Origin: CAZWCX01 sp964632945
Lineage (GTDB): Bacteria > Planctomycetota > MHYJ01 > WSZJ01 > CAZWCX01
Direction: 5' to 3'
DNA: 64,000 bases
Assembly: GCA_964632945.1 (NCBI GenBank)
Contig: CAZWCX010000017.1
Span: 13,301-77,300, forward strand
In this document: one piece after another, positions 1-8,881 of the stretch
How positions within the stretch are numbered: the stretch's first letter is position 1
How the letters are laid out: each line of letters begins with the position of its first letter
Notes under the pieces: model-generated
Databases searched by the model: none
The model's input: the letters and a program-made list of their open reading frames with translations, nothing else
Told to the model about the DNA's origin: nothing
Translations under genes and position numbers: made by a program

Positions 1-1876
1 AGGGACCCAGGAGAGTCACCACCTCCCCGGGGGTACGCGCGACCTGCAAGAGGTAGGAGGCCTGCACGCGCCGGGCCAGGTGCCGCTCCGGATCGATCTC
101 CTGCGCAATGCGCGCCATCGCCAGGGCCTGATCGGACTTGCCGGAATTGTACATGTCCGCGGCCGCCCACTCGTAGTCCAAGGCCGCGGGAACCGGCAGG
201 CGCCAGCCGGGAGGCAGGTCGAGCCGGGCCGCCTCCCAGAGCGGAACCCGGTCGAGCGGCGAGCCGGAGGAGAGTTTCGCCTCGCGCAATCGGCCCACGA
301 GCCGCTCCCATCCGGGGAGATCCCGGGACAGCAGATCCTGGGAGGTGGAATCCGAGGCCAGCGCCGGAACCAGGCCGATCACGGCATCGAGATCCCGCTT
401 GATCAGGGCTTCCTGAAGTTGTCCCCGGATGGTGGATACCTGCCGCTTGGCCTCCTCCTCCGCGGCCCGGCGCGCCGCGTCCTCGCGCGCCTTGCGCTTG
501 GCTTCCTCCTCGGCCTTGCGGCGATTCTCCTCCGCGATCCGCTGTTGTTCCGCCTCTTCGGCGCGCTTCTTCGCGGCCATGGCATCCGCCTCGAGACGCG
601 TCGCCTCTTCTTCCGCGCGTTTCTTGGCCGCGATCGCTTCGGCGTCACGCCGCGCCGCCTCTTCCTGGGCCTTCTTCCGCTCCGCTTCCTCGGCCAACCG
701 CTGCGCTTCCGCGACCCGCTTCTTCGCCTCGTCGCTGTCGGGATCCACCGCAACCGGGCCGCCGTTATTGGCCACCGCGTCGCCGCCCCCGAAGAGGCCG
801 AGGTGCCGGGCCAGCCAGTATCCCCCCCCGAGCATGCCGACGAACCCGACCCCGAGCAGCAGCAGGAGGACCGTTATCCCCGAGCCGCCCCCACCCCCGC
901 CCCCGCCCCGGGCCGCCGCCTGGCCCGGCGCCCGTTGCTGTTCCAGGCACTGCAACACCTCCTCCATGGTCGCCGGACGCGCGGCCTTGTCCTTCTCGAG
1001 ACAGGCCATGATCAGCTGCTCCAGCCAGCCGGGCACCTGCACCTTGGGGTTGGTTTGCGTGACCCCGGGGGGCGTCTCCGCCAGGATGACATGGAAGAGC
1101 TTCTGCTGCGTTTCCGCGCGCAGAGGACGCGCGCCTGCCAGCATCTCGTACAGCATCACCCCGAACGCATAGACGTCGGTCCGCTGGTCCACCGCATCCC
1201 CGACCAGCTGCTCCGGGGACATGTAGGGCAGCGTGCCGATCCCGGCCCCGGGCCGCGTCAGGTCCATCCTCGTCCCGTCGGCCTTGGCCTGGTCCTCGAT
1301 CACGCGCGCGATGCCGAAGTCCAGGACCTTGGCGCGGTCGGTGTCCTTCTCCAGCATCACATTGGCGGGCTTGAGGTCGCGGTGCACCAGGTTCTTCTTA
1401 TGCGCAAACGCCAGGGCGGTGGCCACTTCCCGCGCAATCCGCACCACCTGCGGCCAAGCCAGGGGGCCGCGCGTGATCCGGTCGGCGAGCGCATCCCCTT
1501 CCACGAGCTCCATCACGATGTAGAGGTTCTTGTTGCCCGCCACTCCCGCGTCGAGCGCGGTGACGATGTGGGGATGGACCAGCCCGGCGGTGACGCGCGC
1601 CTCGCGGAGAAACCGCTCCCGCACCTTTTCGTCGCCGGATACCGCCGGCGACAGGATCTTGATCGCCACCTCCTTGCGCAGGACCTCGTGCTCCGCCCGG
1701 TAGACCATTCCCATGCCCCCGTGGCCGAGGAGGGAAACCAGCCGGTACTTGCGGTCGACGATCTGGCCGACATTCGGATCCTTGGCCGCCGGGTGCAGGC
1801 TGCTTCCGCAGGCGCCGCAGGCGCCGCGAGTTACGTCCGTCTCGGAGTGGCACTTCGGACAGGTGGTGCTCGGCAT
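1..1876 (-). CDS. Ser/Thr protein kinase with N-terminal zinc ribbon, membrane anchor and coiled coil (3' end outside window)
   Basis: The protein begins at the ATG whose complement is at 1874-1876 and is still open at the left edge, so about 625 residues are visible. A zinc ribbon comes first, with Cys pairs near residues 6/9 and 20/23. A eukaryotic-type kinase domain follows at about 38-300, with the glycine loop 'GHGGMGMVY', a VAIKIL lysine, catalytic 'HRDLKPANVM' near 162 and 'DFGIA' near 186. A poly-Gly linker, one hydrophobic segment (about 329-352, 'ITVLLLLLGVGFVGML') and a long Ala/Glu/Lys/Arg coiled coil (about 370-480) come next, then a sensor or effector region that is cut off. The cytoplasmic kinase with a single membrane anchor is typical of bacterial Hanks-type kinases. 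Its substrate is unknown. It is divergent from the NuoF-like gene. Confidence 0.9.
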   Translation of the reverse strand, partial: MPSTTCPKCHSETDVTRGACGACGSSLHPAAKDPNVGQIVDRKYRLVSLLGHGGMGMVYRAEHEVLRKEVAIKILSPAVSGDEKVRERFLREARVTAGLVHPHIVTALDAGVAGNKNLYIVMELVEGDALADRITRGPLAWPQVVRIAREVATALAFAHKKNLVHRDLKPANVMLEKDTDRAKVLDFGIARVIEDQAKADGTRMDLTRPGAGIGTLPYMSPEQLVGDAVDQRTDVYAFGVMLYEMLAGARPLRAETQQKLFHVILAETPPGVTQTNPKVQVPGWLEQLIMACLEKDKAARPATMEEVLQCLEQQRAPGQAAARGGGGGGGGSGITVLLLLLGVGFVGMLGGGYWLARHLGLFGGGDAVANNGGPVAVDPDSDEAKKRVAEAQRLAEEAERKKAQEEAARRDAEAIAAKKRAEEEATRLEADAMAAKKRAEEAEQQRIAEENRRKAEEEAKRKAREDAARRAAEEEAKRQVSTIRGQLQEALIKRDLDAVIGLVPALASDSTSQDLLSRDLPGWERLVGRLREAKLSSGSPLDRVPLWEAARLDLPPGWRLPVPAALDYEWAAADMYNSGKSDQALAMARIAQEIDPERHLARRVQASYLLQVARTPGEVVTLLGP

Positions 1877-2076
1877 GGGCTGCGTCCTGGTCCTGCGTCG
1901 TTCGACCATGCTATCCTGGATGCATGAGTGCTGCGTTTGCATCGTAGCACGCGATTCCTGTGCGCGCAATGACTGACGCGCCGCCTGGGCCCCCGCCGCA
2001 AGCGATACCGGCCGTTTCCCGGATTCCCGGCTGGGGCCTCTACGCGCGCCGGCGTCCTTCCGGATCGGAGGTTGTC

Positions 2077-3387
2077 ATGCCCAAGGCCGCCCATGCCGTC
2101 CTGCCGGCCTTCCCGGACCGTTCCTATGCGGAGTACGCCGCGCGCGTCCGCGTCGGTGCCGTGGAAAAGGCCCTCTCCCTGCGCCCGGAGGAGGTCGTCG
2201 AGGAAGTCGCGCGCTCCGGACTGCGCGGTCGCGGCGGCGCAGGATTCCCCACCGGAAAGAAGTGGGCGAGCCTGGCGGGCCATCGCTGCGCGACCCGCTC
2301 GGTCATCGGCAACGCGGCGGAAGGGGAACCCGGGACGTTCAAGGACCGGGCGCTCCTTCGTCGCAGTCCGTATCCGGTCCTGGAAGGCATGCGGATCGCC
2401 GCCCACGCGATCGGCACGAACGAAATCTGGATCGGGATCAAGGCCGGATTCCGGGCGGAGATTGCCCGCCTGCACGGCGCCCTGGAGGAGATGCGTTCTC
2501 TCGGTCTGTTCGACGGGATCGAGATTCGCATCGTGGAGGGACCGGACGATTACCTCTTCGGCGAGGAGAAGGCGCTGCTCAACGTGCTGGAAGGGAGGGC
2601 CGCGATGCCTCGCGAAGCGCACTACCCGCCGTACGAATGGGGACTGAACGCCACCGCCACGAGTCCGAACCCGGCCCTGGTGAACAACGTGGAGACGTAT
2701 GCCCGGGTCGCCACGATCCTGCGCGAGGGGGCGGCCTCGTTTCGCGCCACCGGCACGGCCGGGACGCCGGGTTTCCTGCTGGCCACGCTGTCGGGGGACG
2801 TGCGGCGACCGGGCGTGTACGAAGTCGAGGCCGGGATCCCACTGCGACGCCTGCTCGAAGACCAGGGCGGAGGTCCGCTGCCGGGTCGCGCGTTCAAGGC
2901 GGTCCTGCCCGGCCTTTCCGCGGGGGTCCTGACCGGCCCGGATCTCGACGCGCCGCTCGACTTCGATGCCCTCCGGGAGCGCGAGAGCGGCCTGGGGTCC
3001 GCGGGGTTCATCGTGTACGACGACCGCGCGAACATGGGGCGGGTGGCGGAGATGGCCGCGGGCTTCCTCTTCCGCGAGTCTTGCATCCTGTGCCCGGCCT
3101 GCAAAGGCGGACTTCGCGAGGCGACCGAGTCGCTGGGCGAACTGTTCGATGCCGAGGCGCCGGCCGGGGGAGCGGTGGAACGGGCGCTGGCCGGGGCGCG
3201 CCGGGCCCCGCAGGGCAACCGGTGCTGGCTCCCGGTGCAGGGGTCAACGGTGGTCTCGAGCCTGATCGAGAAGTTCCCGCAGGAGTTTCGCGCCCTGGAC
3301 GCGGGACACGCCCCGCAGGTTCCTCCCGTCCCCGTACCCAAGATCGTGGATTGGGACGAGGAGGCCGGCCGATTCCGAATGGCCTGA
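2077..3387 (+). CDS. nuoF: NADH dehydrogenase 51-kDa (NuoF/HoxF-type) flavoprotein, orphan
   Basis: This is a 436-residue member of the complex I 51-kDa family, which takes hydride from NADH onto FMN and passes electrons to a 4Fe-4S cluster. The NADH-loop motif 'RGRGGAGFPTGKKW' is at 50-63. The FMN motif 'NAAEGEPGTFKDR' is at 79-91, with Ala where most homologues have Asp. An SLBB-like region ('SGDVRRPGVYEV') follows. The cluster ligands are Cys336, Cys339, Cys342 and Cys383. The start was chosen because ATG 2077 has a GGAGG six bases upstream; a longer frame from 1960 has no such site. No nuoE, nuoG or other complex I gene is nearby, so its electron acceptor is unclear. It could be a formate dehydrogenase/hydrogenase diaphorase subunit or a stand-alone oxidoreductase. 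Confidence 0.85.
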   Translation: MPKAAHAVLPAFPDRSYAEYAARVRVGAVEKALSLRPEEVVEEVARSGLRGRGGAGFPTGKKWASLAGHRCATRSVIGNAAEGEPGTFKDRALLRRSPYPVLEGMRIAAHAIGTNEIWIGIKAGFRAEIARLHGALEEMRSLGLFDGIEIRIVEGPDDYLFGEEKALLNVLEGRAAMPREAHYPPYEWGLNATATSPNPALVNNVETYARVATILREGAASFRATGTAGTPGFLLATLSGDVRRPGVYEVEAGIPLRRLLEDQGGGPLPGRAFKAVLPGLSAGVLTGPDLDAPLDFDALRERESGLGSAGFIVYDDRANMGRVAEMAAGFLFRESCILCPACKGGLREATESLGELFDAEAPAGGAVERALAGARRAPQGNRCWLPVQGSTVVSSLIEKFPQEFRALDAGHAPQVPPVPVPKIVDWDEEAGRFRMA

Positions 3388-3426
3388 GGAACGCGCCGCC
3401 CTTCTCCGGGAATGGGCGGGTCCGTC

Positions 3427-3461
3427 CCCCCTTCCCGCGGGCCCGGGCGGCGGGAAGGGGG
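3427..3461. terminator. Bidirectional hairpin terminator between convergent genes
   Basis: A perfect 12-bp stem (3427-3438 with 3450-3461, ending CCCGC/GCGGG) encloses an 11-base loop. It sits in the 93-bp gap between the convergent NuoF-like and HEAT/VWA genes. There is no clear T-run on either side. Confidence 0.6.
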
Positions 3462-3480
3462 AAGTCCGGCGCGGCGCGGC

Positions 3481-5559
3481 TTAGTTCTGCGAGTACTTGC
3501 CGCCGTTCTGAGCCGCCAGCTTGCGCAGGAAGTCCACGTTCTGGCCCTCGCCGACCCCCACGCTGTGGACGCGGATCCGGCCCAGCTTGTTCCATTCCTG
3601 CACCGCTTCCAGGATCTTCGCGGGATCGGCGAGCTGGCCGCCCATCGGCGTGCCGTCCGTCATCAGGAAGATCGTGTCGACCTCGAGCTTGAACTTGGGG
3701 TCCTTGAGCTTCGCGAGATCGTCATCCTTCCCGTCCGGAGAGCCGGCCGCCGCGAGGAAGGCCTTGCGCAGCGCATCGTAGATCGCCGTGCCGCCCCCCG
3801 GGCTCATGTTGCTGACGTACTTCAGCGCCTCTTCCTTGTTCTTGTCGTTGGCCGGGATCAGGAACTCGGCCCCTTTGTTCCAGGGCTGCACGTCGCTGCT
3901 GTACTGGAGGATGTTGAAATTGACGTTGGGCTTGAGCTGCTTGACCGTGCGGATGAGTTCGGCCTTCACCACGTCCATCTTGCTCTTGATCCCCTTGCCC
4001 TTTTTCTTCTTCCCGGCGGATTTCGGATCCTTGGGAGCGATGTCGTCGCTGCCGCCCTTGCCGCCGCTCTCCTCGGTGCTCACCGTGTCTTCCCATTCAC
4101 TGGCGGGCAGCGCCATCGAGCCGGAGCGGTCGATACAGAACACGACTTTGTTGGTGTTGATCTCCACGCCGTAGAAAGTCATCGTCTGGTCGGAGGAAAG
4201 GAGATCCTCTTCGTACTGGATCTCGAACTTGCCCTGATTCGCCTCCCACCACTTTTCCCAGGCGACCACGTCCACGCCGTTGTCCTTGCCGGTGATCTCG
4301 CGCATCATCCCGCCGAGCTCCTTCTGGAGCCACTCGGACGAGTTCTTCATGCACTCGAGCAGGGCCGGGACCATGTCCTCGACGCGGTTGTTCATCAACG
4401 CCCGGGCGGCGACGTAGCGCAGGCGCCAATCCTCGTTCTTCAGCAGTTCGAGCATCGGATCGATCGCCTCGTCGACGCCCAGTTCACCGAGGGCTACACC
4501 CGCGCCGACCTTGACCTGGAACGTGTGGCTCTTGAGCGCCTTGAGGAGCGGCTCCGCCCCTTTCGGATTGCCGAGGAGGCCGACCGCTTCGATCGCCGCC
4601 AGCTTCACCTCGTCGTTTCCGTCGGTGACGTAACTCTTGACGTCTTCGTACAGCTCAGGAACGCGGGAGCGTCCGACGCCTCGGATCATCATGACGAGGT
4701 CCTTGGGAACCTTGTCTCCGCTGCGCCCCTCCTTCTCCCCTTCTTTCAGCATCTTGCGCAGGAGGTCGGGGCTCTTCATCCGGCCGATCGCGGTGGCGAA
4801 GGCATCCCGCACGCCGGTTTCGTCGTCGTAGTAGGTGACCAGGCTCTGGATGCGGCCGATCCGCTTGATGAGCCACGCCAGTCCGTCGGCGTTGTTCATC
4901 TCGCCGGCGGCCCAGAGCGACTCGTACTTCACGCGCATGTCGTCGTTCTTGTGCAGCGCTTCGAGGAGGTTGGTGGCCTCGGCGCCGTTGATTCGGCCCA
5001 AGCCCGCCGCCAGCCGGCACTTCTCGACGTCGTCCTTCACGGCCTTGAAGATCGTGTAGATCGTGGGGCCCGCCTTCTTCTCCGCGATCCGTCCGAGCGC
5101 AACCCCGATCGGGAAGAAGAGGCTCTCCTCCTTGTTCTTCTTCGCCTTGTCGACGAGCGGATCCACGGCCTTCGCGCTGCCGATGTTGCCGAGGGCTTCG
5201 ATCGCGGCCTTCTGTACGATCAGGCTGGAGTCCTCGAGGAGCTTGACCAGATCCTCCACCGCTTCGAGGTACTTGAGGCGCCCCAGCGCGCGGGCGGCGG
5301 CTTCGCGAACCCCGACCTCGCTGTCCTTGAGCAGCTTGTGAATCTCCGGGGCGGATTTGGTGATGCCGAGCTCGCCGAGCGTCTTGGCCGCGACCGCGCG
5401 AAGATTGAACCGCTCGCTGCCGAGCAGCTGGTCCAGCTTGGCGACCCGCTTGGCCAGCCGGTCTTCCTTGCTCAGTCGCGCCGCGCCCCCGGGCATGGCG
5501 CACATCAGCGCGAGCCCGAGTACGGCGACCGGAATCAGACGAAAGCCATAGTGCTTCAT
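3481..5559 (-). CDS. Secreted HEAT-repeat protein with C-terminal von Willebrand factor A domain
   Basis: The protein has 692 residues. The start at 5559 has GGAGGG eight bases upstream and gives a signal peptide ('MKHYGFRLIPVAVLGLALM'); a frame from 5592 adds eleven residues without a better site. Residues about 35-400 are HEAT-like helical repeats of about 31 residues ('LGELGITKSAPEIHKLL', 'LGRLKYLEAVEDLVKLLED'). A VWA domain begins near 468 with a complete metal-ion site: DxSxS in 'CIDRSGSM', Thr in 'GGGTAIYDAL' and Asp in 'TDGTPMGG'. It is probably an exported protein-interaction module. The next gene upstream encodes a paralogue with the HEAT part only, so the pair arose by tandem duplication with gain or loss of the VWA domain. 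The exact role is unknown. Confidence 0.88.
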   Translation of the reverse strand: MKHYGFRLIPVAVLGLALMCAMPGGAARLSKEDRLAKRVAKLDQLLGSERFNLRAVAAKTLGELGITKSAPEIHKLLKDSEVGVREAAARALGRLKYLEAVEDLVKLLEDSSLIVQKAAIEALGNIGSAKAVDPLVDKAKKNKEESLFFPIGVALGRIAEKKAGPTIYTIFKAVKDDVEKCRLAAGLGRINGAEATNLLEALHKNDDMRVKYESLWAAGEMNNADGLAWLIKRIGRIQSLVTYYDDETGVRDAFATAIGRMKSPDLLRKMLKEGEKEGRSGDKVPKDLVMMIRGVGRSRVPELYEDVKSYVTDGNDEVKLAAIEAVGLLGNPKGAEPLLKALKSHTFQVKVGAGVALGELGVDEAIDPMLELLKNEDWRLRYVAARALMNNRVEDMVPALLECMKNSSEWLQKELGGMMREITGKDNGVDVVAWEKWWEANQGKFEIQYEEDLLSSDQTMTFYGVEINTNKVVFCIDRSGSMALPASEWEDTVSTEESGGKGGSDDIAPKDPKSAGKKKKGKGIKSKMDVVKAELIRTVKQLKPNVNFNILQYSSDVQPWNKGAEFLIPANDKNKEEALKYVSNMSPGGGTAIYDALRKAFLAAAGSPDGKDDDLAKLKDPKFKLEVDTIFLMTDGTPMGGQLADPAKILEAVQEWNKLGRIRVHSVGVGEGQNVDFLRKLAAQNGGKYSQN

Positions 5560-5677
5560 GCCGTCCCTCCGAGGATGGAGAATGACCCTCAACCCTGGGG
5601 TTGGAACCCTGGAGACTCGGGAAATATTCTAGGGAGGGGGTGGCCGGGGAGTCAAAGGGAAACACCGGGGAGACCGG

Positions 5678-7021
5678 TCAGCGGGCGTGATCCTCTTCGT
5701 ACTGGATGCGGAATTCCGCGCGGTTCTTTTCCCACCATCCCCGCCAGCCCGCCGCCCCGGTCAACAAGTCCATGTTGGTGATGTCTTTGAGAACCGCCGC
5801 GATTTCCTTGGTGAGCCAGTCACCGGAGGTTTCGAGGCAGGCGATCAGCGGTTCGACGATGTCCTCGCAGCGGACCCGGGCGAGCGCGCGGGCGGCGGCG
5901 TGGCGAATCCGGAAGTCGGGATCCTGGAGACGGGCCAGGAGCGGATCGATGGCGGCGTCGAGTTCCAGGTCTCCGCAGGCATCGGCCGCGGCGATGACGA
6001 CCATGTAGTCGGCGTGGGCGAGGAGCGGCAGGATGACGTCGGCGGCGCGCGGGTCGCGGATCCGGCCGAGCGCCCGGATGGCGGCCAACTGGACATCCAT
6101 TTCGGCGTCCTTGACGAACGGGAAGACCTCGCCGTGGAACCTGGGGTGGGCGCCGTGGGCGATGCCGCGCAGGACGGTGACGAGCTTGTCCGACGGCTTG
6201 TCGGGCGAGCGCTTTTCCCGCGCGGCGTCCTGGAGGAAGGGGCGAAGGAGTTTCTCGTCGCGCAGGGCGCCGATCGCGGCGGCGAAGGCGTCGCGGAGGA
6301 GTTCGGGACCCGCCACGTCATAGAAGGTGGGGAGTTTCTGAAACCGTTCGAGGAGCCAGCGCGCGGAGGCGGCGTGGTTCATTTCCCCGGCGGCCTGGAA
6401 TGCGGCGAAGACGGTGGCGGCGTCCCGGGCCTTCGCGTGTCGGGTCACCAACTCCAGGCCCAGGGAAGGCTGCAACTTGCCCAGGGCGGCGGCGACGCGG
6501 CACTGCTCGGGGCCGGTGCGGAAGGCGTCGTGGATCCGTTTCAGGGCCGCGATCGCGGATTTGTCCCCCATCGAGCCCAGCGCCTCGGCGATCGGCAGCC
6601 AGACGGCCGGATCCTCGGTCAACAGGGCGGTGACGGCCTTCGCGGGCCGGGGATCGCCGATCCGGCCGAGCGCGATGATCGACGCGATGCGAACCTCGCC
6701 CACCGGGTCGGAGAGGGAACCGGTGAGCGGGTCGACCGCACCCCGGGCGCGCATGGACCCGAGTCCGCCGGCGGCGGCCGCGCGCACCCGCTCATCCGGG
6801 TCGGAGAGCGCAGCGACGAGCTTTTCCTCGGCCTCGTCGACCGCCAACTTGCCGAGCACCTCCGCCGCCTTGGCTCGATAGGTGGCTCTCGGGTTGGCCA
6901 GCATCTCGAACAACCGGGCGACGCGACGCTCCTTGCGCGTCCTGGCGTCTTCGCGCGCGGCGATGCCCAGGGGAGCCAGGGCGAGCATCCCCGCGACGAG
7001 AAGGGCGGCAGCAGTCCGCAT
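5678..7021 (-). CDS. Secreted HEAT-repeat protein, paralogue of the neighbouring HEAT/VWA protein
   Basis: The protein has 447 residues with a signal peptide ('MRTAAALLVAGMLALAPLG') and then HEAT-like repeats over almost its whole length, for example 'EVLGKLAVDEAEEKLVAAL'. It aligns with the HEAT half of the next gene, including the shared end motif 'IQYEEDH' against 'IQYEEDL', where the neighbour continues into its VWA domain and this one stops. It lies 118 bp upstream of the HEAT/VWA gene on the same strand, so the two may be co-transcribed. Its start at 7021 has a weak purine-rich site ('CGGAGAC'). It is probably a periplasmic or exported scaffold; no enzymatic motif is seen. Confidence 0.85.
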   Translation of the reverse strand: MRTAAALLVAGMLALAPLGIAAREDARTRKERRVARLFEMLANPRATYRAKAAEVLGKLAVDEAEEKLVAALSDPDERVRAAAAGGLGSMRARGAVDPLTGSLSDPVGEVRIASIIALGRIGDPRPAKAVTALLTEDPAVWLPIAEALGSMGDKSAIAALKRIHDAFRTGPEQCRVAAALGKLQPSLGLELVTRHAKARDAATVFAAFQAAGEMNHAASARWLLERFQKLPTFYDVAGPELLRDAFAAAIGALRDEKLLRPFLQDAAREKRSPDKPSDKLVTVLRGIAHGAHPRFHGEVFPFVKDAEMDVQLAAIRALGRIRDPRAADVILPLLAHADYMVVIAAADACGDLELDAAIDPLLARLQDPDFRIRHAAARALARVRCEDIVEPLIACLETSGDWLTKEIAAVLKDITNMDLLTGAAGWRGWWEKNRAEFRIQYEEDHAR

Positions 7022-7138
7022 GCGTCGGTCTCCGGGCCAGGGGCGCCATTCTAGCCGGGCCGGGCGCGAGCGCCAACGGATTTGCTTTTCACCCGCCCGG
7101 GGACGGGAGTATCATGCGGGCGACATCAGGGTCCAAGG

Positions 7139-8857
7139 ATGAAGGGAGCGCGACCGCTCATGCAGAGAGAAGTCCTCGAAGTCGATGTCCTCATCGTCGG
7201 CGCCGGCCCGGCGGGCCTGGCTGCCGCCTACCACCTCAAAAAGCAGATCGACGCCCACAACGCGGCCGTGGATCAGGGAAAGGGCGCAGGGAAGAAGATT
7301 TCCGAGCCCACCCTCCTGGTGATCGAAAAGGCCTCCGAAGTCGGCAATCACATCATTTCGGGCGCGGTCATGGACCCCCGCGGCCTCCGGGAGCTGATCC
7401 CCGACTACGTCCAGAAGGGGGCCCCGATCGAGTCGCCGGTCCTCGCCGACGACATCCTGATGATGACCGACCAACACGGCTTCCACGCGCCGTTCCTGCC
7501 CCCCGGCATGAGCAACGTGGGCAACGAGATCGTCTCGCTCAATGCGCTCACGCGCTGGCTCGGCAAGCAGGTGGCCGACCTCGGCGTCGATATCTTCACC
7601 GAAACCGCCGCCTGGGAACCCCTGATCGAGAGCGGCCGGCTGGTCGGGGTCCGCACCGGGGACAAGGGCGTCGACAAGCACGGCAAGCCGAAGTCGAACC
7701 ACCAGCTCGGCGCGGACATCCGCGCCAAGGTCACGATCGTCGCCGAAGGATCGCGCGGCAGCCTCGCCAAGCAACTGGAGAAGCAGTTCAACCTTCGCGG
7801 GCGCAACCCGCAGCTCTACGCCACCGGCCTCAAGGAGGTCTGGGAGGTCCGGCCGGAGCGGCATCAGAAGGGGAAGGTGGTCCACACGGTCGGCTTCCCC
7901 CTCTATGGACGCGCGATGGGCGGCGGGTTCATCTACCACATGAACAAGAACCTCGTCTCCCTCGGACTCGTCGTCAGTCTCGACTACGAGGATCCGCTGC
8001 TCGATCCGCACTACGAGTTCCAGCGCTTCAAGACGCACCCGTACGTCAAGTCCCTCCTCGAGGGGGGCAAGATGCTGAACTACGGGGCCAAGACCATCCC
8101 GGAAGGCGGGTACTACTCGATCCCGAAGTGCACGTTCCCCGGCGGCATCCTGATCGGCGACACGGGCGGCTTCCTGAACATGAAGAAACTGAAGGGAATC
8201 CACCTCGCGTTCAAGACCGGCATGCTGGCCGCGGACGCCGCGGTCTCCGCGCTGGCGAACGACGATTCCTCCGCGGAGCGGCTCTCGCAATTCGACAAGG
8301 GCTGGCAGGCCTGCTGGGGTCACGACGAACTGCATAAGGTCCGCAATTTCCGCCAGGCCCTGCAGAAGGGGTTCATCCTGGGCGGCGTCCTGATCGGCAT
8401 CCAGGAACTCACCGGCGGCAAGGGGCTGATCGACCCGATGCCGCTGGAAGAGGGCCACAAGCGGATGCAGACGATCCACGAGCACTTCGGAATGCCGTTC
8501 GCTCCGCGTGAATACAAGCCGCCGCGCATCGGCACGCCCGAGAACTTCGACAAGGTCACCGACGTCTTCCATTCGGGCGCGACCCACGAAGAAGATCAGG
8601 TGCCGCACCTCCACGTGGCGGACACGACCGTCTGCGCCACGAAGTGCTTCGAGGAGTACGGCAACCCCTGTCAACGATTCTGTCCGGCCCACGTGTACGA
8701 GATGGTTCCGGATGGGGCGGAGAAGGGGCGCGTGAAGCTGCAGTTGAATTTCTCCAACTGCGTGCATTGCAAGACCTGCGACATCGCCGATCCCTACGGG
8801 ATCATCACCTGGGTGCCGCCCGAAGGCGGCGGCGGACCCGTGTACCAGAACCTCTAG
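7139..8857 (+). CDS. Electron transfer flavoprotein:ubiquinone oxidoreductase (ETF-QO)
   Basis: ETF-QO moves electrons from reduced ETF, fed by acyl-CoA dehydrogenases, into the membrane quinone pool. The FAD motif 'VLIVGAGPAGLAAAYHLK' is near the N-terminus. The C-terminal 4Fe-4S cluster has one Cys in 'FCPAHVYEM' and three in 'NCVHCKTCDIADP', followed by the family tail 'PEGGGGPVYQNL'. The length of 572 residues fits the family. ATG 7139 has AGGG seven bases upstream; ATG 7160, with GGGAG about eleven bases upstream, is an alternative start. No ETF alpha/beta genes are in view. The acyl-CoA dehydrogenase at 28 kb is a possible electron source in this window. Confidence 0.95.
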   Translation: MKGARPLMQREVLEVDVLIVGAGPAGLAAAYHLKKQIDAHNAAVDQGKGAGKKISEPTLLVIEKASEVGNHIISGAVMDPRGLRELIPDYVQKGAPIESPVLADDILMMTDQHGFHAPFLPPGMSNVGNEIVSLNALTRWLGKQVADLGVDIFTETAAWEPLIESGRLVGVRTGDKGVDKHGKPKSNHQLGADIRAKVTIVAEGSRGSLAKQLEKQFNLRGRNPQLYATGLKEVWEVRPERHQKGKVVHTVGFPLYGRAMGGGFIYHMNKNLVSLGLVVSLDYEDPLLDPHYEFQRFKTHPYVKSLLEGGKMLNYGAKTIPEGGYYSIPKCTFPGGILIGDTGGFLNMKKLKGIHLAFKTGMLAADAAVSALANDDSSAERLSQFDKGWQACWGHDELHKVRNFRQALQKGFILGGVLIGIQELTGGKGLIDPMPLEEGHKRMQTIHEHFGMPFAPREYKPPRIGTPENFDKVTDVFHSGATHEEDQVPHLHVADTTVCATKCFEEYGNPCQRFCPAHVYEMVPDGAEKGRVKLQLNFSNCVHCKTCDIADPYGIITWVPPEGGGGPVYQNL

Positions 8858-8881
8858 ACTGTACGGATCGTACCGACCCCG

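Noticed and set aside
80..1927. Long plus-strand open frame over the first kinase
   Set aside because: It is the mirror of the kinase coding strand, Arg/Leu/Gly-rich with no domain; the minus strand encodes clear kinase motifs.
3412..5781. 789-codon plus-strand frame
   Set aside because: It is a shadow of the HEAT/VWA gene, produced by high GC; the opposite strand has signal peptide, repeats and VWA motifs.
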